NCBI GenBank assembly: GCA_017515595.1
Contig: JAFWFL010000081.1
Location: forward strand, 1 to 33,639
DNA length: 33,639 bases
Direction of reading: 5' to 3'
Source: Coriobacteriales bacterium
Lineage (GTDB): Bacteria > Actinomycetota > Coriobacteriia > Coriobacteriales > UMGS124
Position numbers and translations under genes: made by a program. This document shows positions 22,957 to 31,022 of the stretch, one piece after another. The notes under the pieces are model-generated. The model saw only the letters and a program-made list of their open reading frames with translations, searched no databases and was not told where the DNA came from. Each line of letters begins with the position of its first letter. Within the stretch, counting starts at the first letter, position 1.

Positions 22957-23472
22957 TCAGTTAAACTTCGCGTTGCCTATAAGCGTAGTTTTCATATCGC
23001 GTGCCGCTGCGTTGGTGATAACGCGCTTATTCGATATGTCAATAGCCGCAAGGCGCAGGTCTGTCCAACCTTGGAGTCCAAACCTATAGTTCTTACGAAA
23101 CCGCGTTTTTTTGAGGAGCTTACATGCATCTTCGTCAAGAGAGCCTGCGATGAGTACAAGCGTAAGGTTGTTGGCCATCTGATCTGTCTGAGGACCTACT
23201 ATCGAGAGACCTTCGTGGGTAAGAAACTCGATATAGTCAGACAAAGCAGCTTCATCAAGCTTGTCGACAACATCAAAAAACATATGGTCATGCGAATTGA
23301 TTTCCCACAGTTTAGCTCGTTTTGAGAGCACATACTTTTCTCCGTACGAGTGAAAATCTGCACGCGCTCTGAACATACGTCCTTCGCAGGAGCTGTTCTC
23401 GGTAATGTCATACCAAGACTGATGCGCCAATAGCAAGCGTTTCAGAATTTGCTCCTGGATGCTGTCCTCCAC
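22957..23472 (-). CDS. Uncharacterised protein paired with cstA
   Basis: I cannot name this 171-residue soluble protein. It is alpha/beta in appearance, with the motif KTRFRKNYRFGLQGWTDLRL at about 130-149 and a hydrophobic strand LTLVLIAGSLDEDA before it. There is no signal peptide or membrane helix. GTG at 23472 is preferred because AAGGGAGG lies just before it; an in-frame TTG at 23487 would lie within or upstream of that site. It is directly upstream of cstA in the same direction, so a role linked to uptake or its control is plausible but inferred. Confidence 0.7.
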   Translation of the reverse strand: MEDSIQEQILKRLLLAHQSWYDITENSSCEGRMFRARADFHSYGEKYVLSKRAKLWEINSHDHMFFDVVDKLDEAALSDYIEFLTHEGLSIVGPQTDQMANNLTLVLIAGSLDEDACKLLKKTRFRKNYRFGLQGWTDLRLAAIDISNKRVITNAAARDMKTTLIGNAKFN

Positions 23473-23591
23473 CTTACCTCCCTTCAAAAAAACAGCTTTC
23501 GTAATAACAACGTAAAATAATCTATTCGCAACGCAATATCCGCGAAAAATTCAAAATTCCTAATTTCTACCCTAAACGTGCATGTTTGTGA

Positions 23592-26500
23592 TTATGCAAA
23601 ATAAGCCACGCCAGATTCAAAGATATATTGGTTGTGGTTGCCTGGAACATTCTTATAAAGGTGGTTGCTCAAACGTTCCGAGTGACCCATTTTACCGAGG
23701 ATTCGACCATCAGGGCTGGTAATACCCTCTATTGCCAAAACGCTGCCGTTGGGGTTAATGTCGAGATCCATGCTCGGAATGCCAATGAAGGGGTCAACAT
23801 ACTGGGTTGCAATCTGACCGTTGGCAATAAGCTGTGCAACAACTTCATCAGAAGCAACAAAACGGCCCTCACCGTGGCTGATAGCTATTGTGTGCATATC
23901 GTCGACATTGCAATTGGCAAGCCAGGGCGAAAGCGTAGAAGCAATTCTTGTGGTAACAAGGCGGCTCTGGTGCCTGCCGAGTGTGTTAAACGTAAGCGTA
24001 GGAGCAGAAGGCGAAGCTTCAATAATATCGCCGTAAGGAACAAGACCAAGCTTGATAAGCGCCTGGAAGCCGTTGCAAATACCAAGCATAAGCCCGTTGC
24101 GGTTGTTGAGAAGGTCGCGCACGGCCTCCGTTACCTCAGGAGCTCTGAAGAACGCAGTAATGAACTTGGCGCTTCCGTCAGGCTCGTCTCCGCCCGAAAA
24201 ACCGCCCGGAAGCATGATGATCTGGCTCTCTTTAATGAGGCGTGCAAAAGCGTGGGTACTCTCGGCAACGGAAGCCGGGTCAAGGTTATTAATAACAAAA
24301 ACCTGCGGGTTGGCGCCTGCGCGCTCAAATGAATGAGCGGTATCATATTCGCAGTTGGTGCCAGGGAAAACAGGAATCGCGACGCGAGGCTGAGCAAAAT
24401 GAGCCGCATCTTTGGGTAATACGGTGGGCGAGACAACAAAGCGCGGTTCCTCAAGGTTTTGTCCGCTGCCACGGTAGGGGAAGACATCCTCAAGCTTATG
24501 TGCCCAGGCTTCTTCAAGGTCATCAAGAGAAATACGCTCTTGAGGAGTGATGAAGTCATAGTTCTCAAGAGTTGTTCCGAGCTCGATGACTTGGTAATCA
24601 TCGCAAGATTGCGGAAGCTGTGCGTCATCAATGAACTCAATAATAAAGCTGCCGTAAGAAAGGTCAAAAAGACTATTAATATCTACTTGAAAGTTAAACT
24701 CAAAACCGATCCTGTTACCGAGGCACATCTTAAAGAGAGCCTCAGCCAAACCGCCAAAACCGGCAGTTGAGATGGCATATGCACTATCTTCGGTAATAAG
24801 AGATTCAATACAGTCGAGCGTAGCGGTAATAGCAGACGCCTTTGGCATGAGACCGTTGGCTTCGCGCTTTGGCATGATACAAATAACGCGAGAACCCGGA
24901 GCTTTAAACTCGGGAGATACTATTCGTTCGCAAGAACCTACCGCCGTAGCAAAGCTTACCAGAGTAGGAGGAACATCAAGATTCTCATAGCTGCCGCTCA
25001 TAGAGTCTTTGCCGCCAATAGAAGCAACACCAAGATCAAGTTGGGCTTTAAGAGCGCCTAAAACTGCACACATAGGCTTGCCCCAGCGCTCGGGAACATC
25101 GCGGAGCTTTTCGAAATACTCCTGGTAGGTAAAGTAAGACTGAGAACGCTTAAAGCCGGTGGCAATAAGTTTGGAGATACTCTCTATAACGGCAAGATAA
25201 GCGCCTGCAAAGGGGTCTGCAGAACTCAAGTAGGGGTTAAAGCCCCATGCCATACCGCTGCAGGTATTGGTTTCTCCGTCAACCGGGAATTTGGCAACCA
25301 TCGCAAGCGCCGGAGTGAGCTGGCGCTCGCCGCCAAACGGCATAAGCACGGTAGCGGCGCCAATGGTTGAGTCAAAGCGCTCAACAAGACCCTTGTTACC
25401 GCAGACATTAAGGTCAGAAACAAGGTTGGTAAAGCGCTCGGCAAACGTTGAACCTTCCCATAAGGGATGATAATCAGAACCCTTGGTTACATGGACATTC
25501 ATATGCTTGGGAGCGCCGTTGGAAGAGAGGAATTCACGCGTAAGGTTAACAACTTCATCTCCGCGCCAAACCATGCGTACACGGGAATCATCAGTAACGG
25601 TAGCAACAATGGTAGCCTCAAGGTTTTCTTCGCGGGCAAGGTCCAAAAATGCCTGAGCGTCGCGTGCATCAACGGCAACGGCCATGCGCTCCTGGCTTTC
25701 TGAGATTGCAAGCTCGCATCCGTCGAGGCCGTCATACTTCTTGGGGACTTTGTCAAGCTCAACAAAAATACCGTCGGCAAGTTCGCCAATAGCAACGGAG
25801 ACGCCACCCGCACCAAAGTCATTGCAGCGTTTAATGAGCGTACAGGCATCTTTACGTCTGAAGAGGCGCTGAATCTTACGTTCAACCGGAGGGTTACCCT
25901 TTTGAACTTCTGCACCGCAGGACTCAAGACTCATCGCATTATGAGCCTTCGAGGAGCCGGTAGCGCCGCCAATGCCGTCACGTCCTGTACGGCCGCCAAG
26001 CAAAATGATGACGTCGCCGGCCGCAGACTCTTCCCGGCGTACATGATCTTGAGGAGTAGCGCCAACTACCGCGCCAATCTCCATGCGCTTGGCAACATAG
26101 CCGGGATGATAAACCTCATTAACCTGACCGGTAGCAAGACCAATCTGGTTACCGTAAGAAGAATAGCCGGCGGCAGCAGTGGTTACCAGCTTGCGTTGCG
26201 GCAGCTTATGGGGAAGCGTCTCAGATACAGGGGTAAGCGGGTTGGCTGCGCCGGTAACACGCATAGCCTGGTATACATAGCTGCGGCCTGAGAGCGGGTC
26301 ACGAATGGCTCCGCCCACGCAGGTAGCCGCACCGCCAAACGGTTCAATCTCGGTAGGATGGTTGTGAGTCTCGTTCTTAAAGAGATAGAGCCAGTCTTCA
26401 TCCTTACCATTAACATCTACTTTAACTTTAACAGTGCAGGCATTGATCTCGTCAGACTCGTCAAGATTGGTCAATATACCTTGCTTTTTAAGCCAGCGGG

Positions 26501-27314
26501 CGCCAATGGTGGCCATGTCCATAAGACAGAGAGGCTTGCTGTCACGGTTAAGCTCATGCCTGATTGCGAGATATTGATTCCAGGTATCCTCAACAAGCGG
26601 ATCATCAATAACAACGTTCTCAAGATGCGTGCCAAAGGTAGTATGGCGGCAATGATCTGACCAATAGGTATCAATTACCTTGATTTCAGCAAGAGAAGGA
26701 TCGCGCCCTTCTGCAGAGAAATAAGCCTGGCAGCACTTTGCATCCGGCACGTCCATTGCAAGACCACGCTTTGCAATAAACTCTGCAAGACCGTTGTCAT
26801 CAAGTTTATTAAAACCGGTGAGTATCTCAACCGGGTCAGGCACAGGAAGCTGCATAGCAAGCGTAGCAGGCAAATCAAGAGATGCAATGCGGGCCTCAAC
26901 CGGGTTTACTACATAGTGCTTAATGGCATCAATATCTTCCTGAGTCAGATCGCCTTCTAAAAGATATATCTTTGCACTGCGAACCTCCGGACGTTCGCCC
27001 TGGCTAATAAGCTGAATACATTCACTGGCTGATGCGGCACGCTGGTCAAACTGTCCGGGCAAATACTCAACACCAAAGACCGCGCCGTCAGTCTGAGGAA
27101 GCTCGGCATAGACAATATCTACCTGAGGCTCGCTAAAGACCGTAGGAACACACTGGTCAAACAAGGCATCCTGAATACCCTCAACGTCATACCGGTTAAG
27201 AATCCTCACACCGGTCAGGCGCTCCATACCCAGAATATCTCTGAGTTCATGTGTAAGTTGACGCGCTTCAACGTCAAAACCCGGTTTTTTCTCGACATAT
27301 ACGCGCTTAACCAT
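23592..27314 (-). CDS. purL: Phosphoribosylformylglycinamidine synthase, single-chain
   Basis: The 1240-residue enzyme makes FGAM from FGAR, glutamine and ATP in purine synthesis. It is the large single-chain type: an N-terminal PurS-like region (about 1-150), two AIR-synthase-type halves in the middle (with KDEDWLYLFKNETHNHPTEI and GGRTGRDGIGGATGSS) and a C-terminal glutamine amidotransferase from about 965. The amidotransferase nucleophile is C1080 in LGICNGFQ, with FPGTNCEYD and MLPGGFSGGD upstream and AISHGEGRF downstream. Its length is close to that of clostridial-type single-chain PurL. It has a divergent promoter region with the rsm-like gene, and no other pur gene is nearby. Confidence 0.95.
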   Translation of the reverse strand: MVKRVYVEKKPGFDVEARQLTHELRDILGMERLTGVRILNRYDVEGIQDALFDQCVPTVFSEPQVDIVYAELPQTDGAVFGVEYLPGQFDQRAASASECIQLISQGERPEVRSAKIYLLEGDLTQEDIDAIKHYVVNPVEARIASLDLPATLAMQLPVPDPVEILTGFNKLDDNGLAEFIAKRGLAMDVPDAKCCQAYFSAEGRDPSLAEIKVIDTYWSDHCRHTTFGTHLENVVIDDPLVEDTWNQYLAIRHELNRDSKPLCLMDMATIGARWLKKQGILTNLDESDEINACTVKVKVDVNGKDEDWLYLFKNETHNHPTEIEPFGGAATCVGGAIRDPLSGRSYVYQAMRVTGAANPLTPVSETLPHKLPQRKLVTTAAAGYSSYGNQIGLATGQVNEVYHPGYVAKRMEIGAVVGATPQDHVRREESAAGDVIILLGGRTGRDGIGGATGSSKAHNAMSLESCGAEVQKGNPPVERKIQRLFRRKDACTLIKRCNDFGAGGVSVAIGELADGIFVELDKVPKKYDGLDGCELAISESQERMAVAVDARDAQAFLDLAREENLEATIVATVTDDSRVRMVWRGDEVVNLTREFLSSNGAPKHMNVHVTKGSDYHPLWEGSTFAERFTNLVSDLNVCGNKGLVERFDSTIGAATVLMPFGGERQLTPALAMVAKFPVDGETNTCSGMAWGFNPYLSSADPFAGAYLAVIESISKLIATGFKRSQSYFTYQEYFEKLRDVPERWGKPMCAVLGALKAQLDLGVASIGGKDSMSGSYENLDVPPTLVSFATAVGSCERIVSPEFKAPGSRVICIMPKREANGLMPKASAITATLDCIESLITEDSAYAISTAGFGGLAEALFKMCLGNRIGFEFNFQVDINSLFDLSYGSFIIEFIDDAQLPQSCDDYQVIELGTTLENYDFITPQERISLDDLEEAWAHKLEDVFPYRGSGQNLEEPRFVVSPTVLPKDAAHFAQPRVAIPVFPGTNCEYDTAHSFERAGANPQVFVINNLDPASVAESTHAFARLIKESQIIMLPGGFSGGDEPDGSAKFITAFFRAPEVTEAVRDLLNNRNGLMLGICNGFQALIKLGLVPYGDIIEASPSAPTLTFNTLGRHQSRLVTTRIASTLSPWLANCNVDDMHTIAISHGEGRFVASDEVVAQLIANGQIATQYVDPFIGIPSMDLDINPNGSVLAIEGITSPDGRILGKMGHSERLSNHLYKNVPGNHNQYIFESGVAYFA

Positions 27315-27357
27315 GTGCTCCGCCCTTCAAAGAGAATGTGTAAATACAGCCGCATTT

Positions 27358-27385
27358 TACAAGTGTTATGATAATACCACTTGTA
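27358..27385. promoter_or_regulatory. Inverted repeat in the divergent purL / methyltransferase region
   Basis: TACAAGTG (27358-27365) and CACTTGTA (27378-27385) form a perfect 8-bp inverted repeat around TTATGATAATAC. That loop contains a -10-like TATGATAAT on the plus strand. It sits 44 nt from the purL start and 73 nt from the methyltransferase start, a natural place for an operator. The regulator is unknown. Confidence 0.45.
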
Positions 27386-27457
27386 TCATCTAAATCTTTG
27401 AGAGTATTCTGATATCTGGTAGTATTCATGAGACATAACAACGCAGAGGGTTAAAAC

Positions 27458-28366
27458 GTGGAGAATATGATTCCAAGCTATGCCTATGAACAAATAAAAG
27501 CCGCATATTCAGAAGATGACGTAAGCCTCATTGAGAAGGGCTGGTCCGCAAAACGGCCGCAGACGCTGCGAGCCAACACCATAAAAACAACCGCAGAAGA
27601 TCTTGCCAAGCTTTTTGATGATGCAGGTTTAACATATCAGAGAGTACCATGGTATCAGGATGCCTTTATTATGGAGAAGGCAACACATGCAGAATTAGAA
27701 GGACTCGAGAGCTACCGTGAAGGTCTTTTTTATATGCAAAGCCTGTCTTCAATGATTCCGGCTCTGGTGGTAAACCCTAAACCCGGCAGCGATATTCTCG
27801 ACATGTGCGCAGCGCCCGGAGGCAAAACGACCCAGCTTGCAGCCTTAAGTTCCCAAAAAGCACACATAACAGCATGTGAAATGCATGTACCCCGTGCCGA
27901 GAAACTCCGTTTTAACCTTGAACGTCAGGGAGTAGGCTGCGTGAATATACTGCGTCAGGATTCGCGCAACCTTGATGATTTCTTCACCTTTGATACCGTA
28001 CTTATTGATGCTCCCTGTTCAGGTTCCGGAACACTATATGCACAGGATCCACGTGTAGCTGAACGTTTTACCGCACAGCTTGTACAAAAATCAGTCAAAG
28101 CACAAAGAGCTTTGCTCAAAAAGGCCTTTAAGCTTACGAGGCCTGGCAATAGCTTTGTCTATTCAACCTGTTCAATCCTCCCGCAAGAAAATGAGCAGCA
28201 AGTAGAATCTCTGCTCAAATCATGTGATGCAAAGATAGTTCCAATACATATAGAAAACAGTGAGGATATCCCGCTTTTGCCAACCACACTAACGGGCGCC
28301 CTGCTTGTTCGCCCCAGCGAGCTTTTTGAAGGCTTCTTTGTAGCACGCATTCAAAGGTGCTCTTAA
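27458..28366 (+). CDS. RsmB/RsmF-family RNA cytosine-5 methyltransferase
   Basis: The 302-residue enzyme should methylate C5 of cytosine in rRNA or tRNA using S-adenosylmethionine. Motif I is DMCAAPGGKTTQLA (about 110-123). The two conserved cysteines of the NOL1/NOP2/Sun family are C187 in DAPCSGSGT (motif IV) and C238 in YSTCSILPQENE (motif VI). It is short: the protein ends just after the catalytic core, without the PUA-like C-terminal domain of RsmF or the NusB domain of RsmB. The start is GTG, with a GAGGG site upstream; an ATG at 27467 is also possible. The exact RNA target is not readable. Confidence 0.87.
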   Translation: MENMIPSYAYEQIKAAYSEDDVSLIEKGWSAKRPQTLRANTIKTTAEDLAKLFDDAGLTYQRVPWYQDAFIMEKATHAELEGLESYREGLFYMQSLSSMIPALVVNPKPGSDILDMCAAPGGKTTQLAALSSQKAHITACEMHVPRAEKLRFNLERQGVGCVNILRQDSRNLDDFFTFDTVLIDAPCSGSGTLYAQDPRVAERFTAQLVQKSVKAQRALLKKAFKLTRPGNSFVYSTCSILPQENEQQVESLLKSCDAKIVPIHIENSEDIPLLPTTLTGALLVRPSELFEGFFVARIQRCS

Positions 28367-28396
28367 ATTCCTGAGGGATTTATTGAAATCTTGGGG

Positions 28397-28429
28397 TATA
28401 ATCCTATAAATCCTTAAGAGAGGTAGGAT
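28397..28429 (+). promoter_or_regulatory. Promoter and inverted repeat before the Rrf2 regulator
   Basis: A perfect -10 TATAAT (28397-28402) lies 31 nt before the ATG. The inverted pair ATCCTA (28401-28406) and TAGGAT (28424-28429) overlaps the -10 and the AGAGAGGTAGG Shine-Dalgarno region. This arrangement would suit autoregulation by the encoded Rrf2 protein. The -35 is not clear. Confidence 0.5.
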
Positions 28430-28433
28430 TAAA

Positions 28434-28877
28434 ATGTCTACTTTGATTTCTACAAGAGGGCGGTATGCACTGCGCGCGCTCACGGATATAGCAAAAAATC
28501 AAGCTGATGGGTTGGTGCCTCTCGCTGATGTTTCGCGCAGGCAGGGAATTTCTGAGAAATACCTTGAGAGTATAGCGACAGCTCTTTCCAAAGCCGGCTT
28601 TATTAGCGGTCAGCGAGGCAAAGGCGGCGGGTACTGTCTGGCCAAAGACCCTGAAGACTGCGCTCTGGGCGAAGTTCTTTCTGCAGTAGAAGGCAGCATT
28701 GTCCCGGTAGCCTGCCTGGAATGCGGCCCAAACGGCTGTGACAACCGAGAACTCTGCCCCACACTACCCATGTGGGAACAGCTCGACAACATTATCCATG
28801 ATTACCTCGATGGCAAAACTCTCGCAGACTTAATGAAAATTGATACCGGTGTCACATTGCCTTGTACTAAGAAATAG
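28434..28877 (+). CDS. Rrf2-family regulator with IscR-like cysteines
   Basis: The 147-residue protein has the Rrf2 winged helix: ISTRGRYALRALTDIA at 5-20, a recognition region ISEKYLESIATALSKAGF at 39-56 and the wing RGKGGGYCLA at 61-70. Four cysteines, C94, C97, C102 and C108, lie in the segment where IscR binds a [2Fe-2S] cluster (three cysteines with five residues between). Here the spacing is 2, 4 and 5, so a cluster is likely but its ligands are uncertain. It probably controls Fe-S, sulfur or cysteine genes. The upstream inverted repeat suggests autoregulation. A strong hairpin follows the gene. Confidence 0.88.
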   Translation: MSTLISTRGRYALRALTDIAKNQADGLVPLADVSRRQGISEKYLESIATALSKAGFISGQRGKGGGYCLAKDPEDCALGEVLSAVEGSIVPVACLECGPNGCDNRELCPTLPMWEQLDNIIHDYLDGKTLADLMKIDTGVTLPCTKK

Positions 28878-28913
28878 CAATAACGCTCGCAGAGGCTTTT
28901 GCATTAAAAATAC

Positions 28914-28952
28914 ATCCCCTCAAATGGTTTCTGGAAAACCAGTTGAGGGGAT
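28914..28952 (+). terminator. Hairpin after the Rrf2 gene
   Basis: ATCCCCTCAA (28914-28923) pairs with TTGAGGGGAT (28943-28952), with inner TGGTTT/AAACCA pairs. The T-tract after it is weak, so termination is likely but not certain. Confidence 0.55.
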
Positions 28953-29062
28953 AATTGTTGGGTTTTCATGTCTCATGTGATCATTTATAGAGCATAACGT
29001 AGTGTTCATCATTTCGAATCATTTTTAGTTAAAATATTCCGTTACCGACTTTTCGGTAAGAA

Positions 29063-29187
29063 CTTATTTTCTATAAACCTTTATAAAGAGGGGTGGTTAC
29101 ACATTTAGTTCAGAGCGTTTTTATAAGGTGAGAGCGATGAACTCAATGTGTAACCACCCCTCTTTATAAAGGTTTATAGAAAATAAG
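29063..29187. repeat. Long perfect hairpin with conserved 71-nt core, element B
   Basis: Arms 29063-29105 and 29145-29187 are complementary over 43 bp with no mismatch. The 71-nt core 29090-29160 matches element A, and its 25-nt loop differs at only 3 positions. The mini-hairpin is GT-GAGA-GC, again with a GNRA tetraloop. The outer 27-bp arms are unrelated to those of A. It lies 34 nt before gatC and 111 nt after the Rrf2 terminator hairpin. The rest of 28878-29220 holds only a TTACCGA/TCGGTAA mini-hairpin (about 29043-29059). Confidence 0.8.
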
Positions 29188-29220
29188 ATTATCCCGTACC
29201 ATCGATCATGAGGAAAGCAC

Positions 29221-29532
29221 ATGAGTCTTAGTTTAGATGATGTGCGCGGCATCGCAGAGTATGCACGTATTGCGCTTAACGCAGATGAGCTGACTGAGAT
29301 GACCTCGTATTTAAATGACGCGCTCGAACGTGTTTTGGAGCCTATCACGCATTTTGAGCTTGATGGGGTAGTTCCGGTGTTCCATCCCATTGGCGATCTT
29401 TCGAATGTTATGCGCGATGATGTTCCTTCAAATGAAAGTCTGCCTATAGATGTCGCGCTTCAGAATACTGCTTCGCAGGAAGACAGATTCTTTAGGATTC
29501 CGAGTATTCTCGGTAACGGAGGTGAGCGGTAA
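29221..29532 (+). CDS. gatC: Asp/Glu-tRNA amidotransferase subunit C
   Basis: This 103-residue subunit stabilises GatA and GatB in the complex that turns Glu-tRNA-Gln and Asp-tRNA-Asn into Gln-tRNA-Gln and Asn-tRNA-Asn. The N-terminal helices with VRGIAEYARIALNADEL and the later VMRDDVPSNESLP fit the family. GAGGAAAG lies before the ATG. Its stop TAA shares one base with the gatA ATG. Confidence 0.92.
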   Translation: MSLSLDDVRGIAEYARIALNADELTEMTSYLNDALERVLEPITHFELDGVVPVFHPIGDLSNVMRDDVPSNESLPIDVALQNTASQEDRFFRIPSILGNGGER

Positions 29533-31022
29533 TGAGTGCTTATATAGAAGATCTCGATGCCGCTTTAATTGCCAAGGCGGTTAAAGAGGGGAGCATCAGC
29601 GCTCTTGAAGTTGCTCAGGCTTCTCTCGATGCCATAGATAAACGCGACCCTCAAATTCATGCGTTTATTCAGGTGACTCCGGAGCTTGCCCTAAAGGCTG
29701 CACAGGATATTGACAATGCCCGGGCACAGGGTAAAGAACTGCCTCCGCTGGCCGGTGTGCCTATTGCCTTTAAAGACAACATGCATCTCATTGGGTCTCG
29801 TACTACCTGCGCTTCGCATATGCTTGAGAATTACGAGAGCGTGTTTACCGCTACGGCTGTACAGCGCATGCTCGATGCGGGCTGCGTTCCGGTGGGCAAG
29901 CTTAATATGGATGAGTTTGCGTTTGGCTCTTCTACCGAGTCAAGCTATTTTGGCCATACATGCAACCCTTATGACATTGAGCGTGTACCCGGTGGTTCAT
30001 CAGGCGGCTCGGCTGCAGCTGTTGCGAGCGGTATGGTTCCTTTGACGCTGGGTTCAGATACCGGAGGCTCAATCAGGCAGCCCGCTTCATTCTGCGGAGT
30101 TGTGGGCTTTAAGCCTACATATGGCATGGTGTCGCGCTATGGTATTGTTGCGTTTGGATCTTCACTTGACCAGGTGGGTCCTTTTGGCAGGAGCGTTCAT
30201 GATGTGGCTCTTGCGATGAATGCTCTTGCCGGCCGAGACGAGCGTGACTGCACTTCTCAGCCTTGGAACATTGACTTTACCGCGGATCTTAACAGCGGTG
30301 TTGAGGGCATGAAGATTGGTATTGTAAGCTCGCTCAACAATGCCGAGGGTGTAGAGGCTGAGGTAGTTGATGCCATTAATAAGGCAGCTCAAAACCTCAC
30401 TGCTGCCGGAGCAGAGCTTGTTGAAGTTGAGCTCCCGCATGCAGCGGCTGCGATTGCGGCTTATTATGTACTTGCTCCGTGCGAGGCCTTCTCGAACCTT
30501 GCACGTTTTGACGGAGTCCGCTATGGTCACCGGCCAAATGATGCACGTGACCTGGCAGATATGACTTCTCGTGCACGTGCCGAGGGCTTTGGACCTGAGG
30601 TAAAACGCCGCATCATGCTGGGAGCACATCTCCTGGCTTCAGGTGTTTATGATAAATACTATTACCCGGCACAGCAGGTACGTGCACTCATTACCGAGGA
30701 TTATAAAAAGGCATATGAGCAGGTAGATGCAATCTTGATGCCAACGAGCCCGCATACGGCATTTAAGTTTGGCGAGCTCAGCAACCCAACTCAGATGTAT
30801 CTCTCAGATATGTTCACTATTTCTTTGAACATTGCCGGTAACGCCGGTATTTCTGTTCCTGTTGGATTTGGATCAGCTTCAGGGTTACCCATTGGCGCTC
30901 AGCTTATTGGTCCTGCTTTCCAGGATCATAAGCTCTTGCGCATTGCAGCATCGCTCGAAGCTTCTTATGAGGCAACACAATGTGCCCCGGGATTTACTAA
31001 AAAGGGAGGTTTGCTCTCATGA
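29532..31022 (+). CDS. gatA: Asp/Glu-tRNA amidotransferase subunit A
   Basis: The 496-residue amidase releases ammonia from glutamine for transfer to the mischarged tRNA. The catalytic triad is K81 (IAFKDN), S156 (GGSSGGS) and nucleophile S180 (GSDTGGSIR). The amidase signature around 154-185 is complete. It is the middle gene of gatCAB, overlapping gatC by 1 nt and gatB by 4 nt (ATGA), so the three subunits are translationally coupled. Confidence 0.96.
   Translation: MSAYIEDLDAALIAKAVKEGSISALEVAQASLDAIDKRDPQIHAFIQVTPELALKAAQDIDNARAQGKELPPLAGVPIAFKDNMHLIGSRTTCASHMLENYESVFTATAVQRMLDAGCVPVGKLNMDEFAFGSSTESSYFGHTCNPYDIERVPGGSSGGSAAAVASGMVPLTLGSDTGGSIRQPASFCGVVGFKPTYGMVSRYGIVAFGSSLDQVGPFGRSVHDVALAMNALAGRDERDCTSQPWNIDFTADLNSGVEGMKIGIVSSLNNAEGVEAEVVDAINKAAQNLTAAGAELVEVELPHAAAAIAAYYVLAPCEAFSNLARFDGVRYGHRPNDARDLADMTSRARAEGFGPEVKRRIMLGAHLLASGVYDKYYYPAQQVRALITEDYKKAYEQVDAILMPTSPHTAFKFGELSNPTQMYLSDMFTISLNIAGNAGISVPVGFGSASGLPIGAQLIGPAFQDHKLLRIAASLEASYEATQCAPGFTKKGGLLS

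Noticed and set aside
22882-23591. A riboswitch before cstA or purL
   Set aside because: I saw no purine, glycine, or other known aptamer core in these leaders by eye; a covariance search could revise this.
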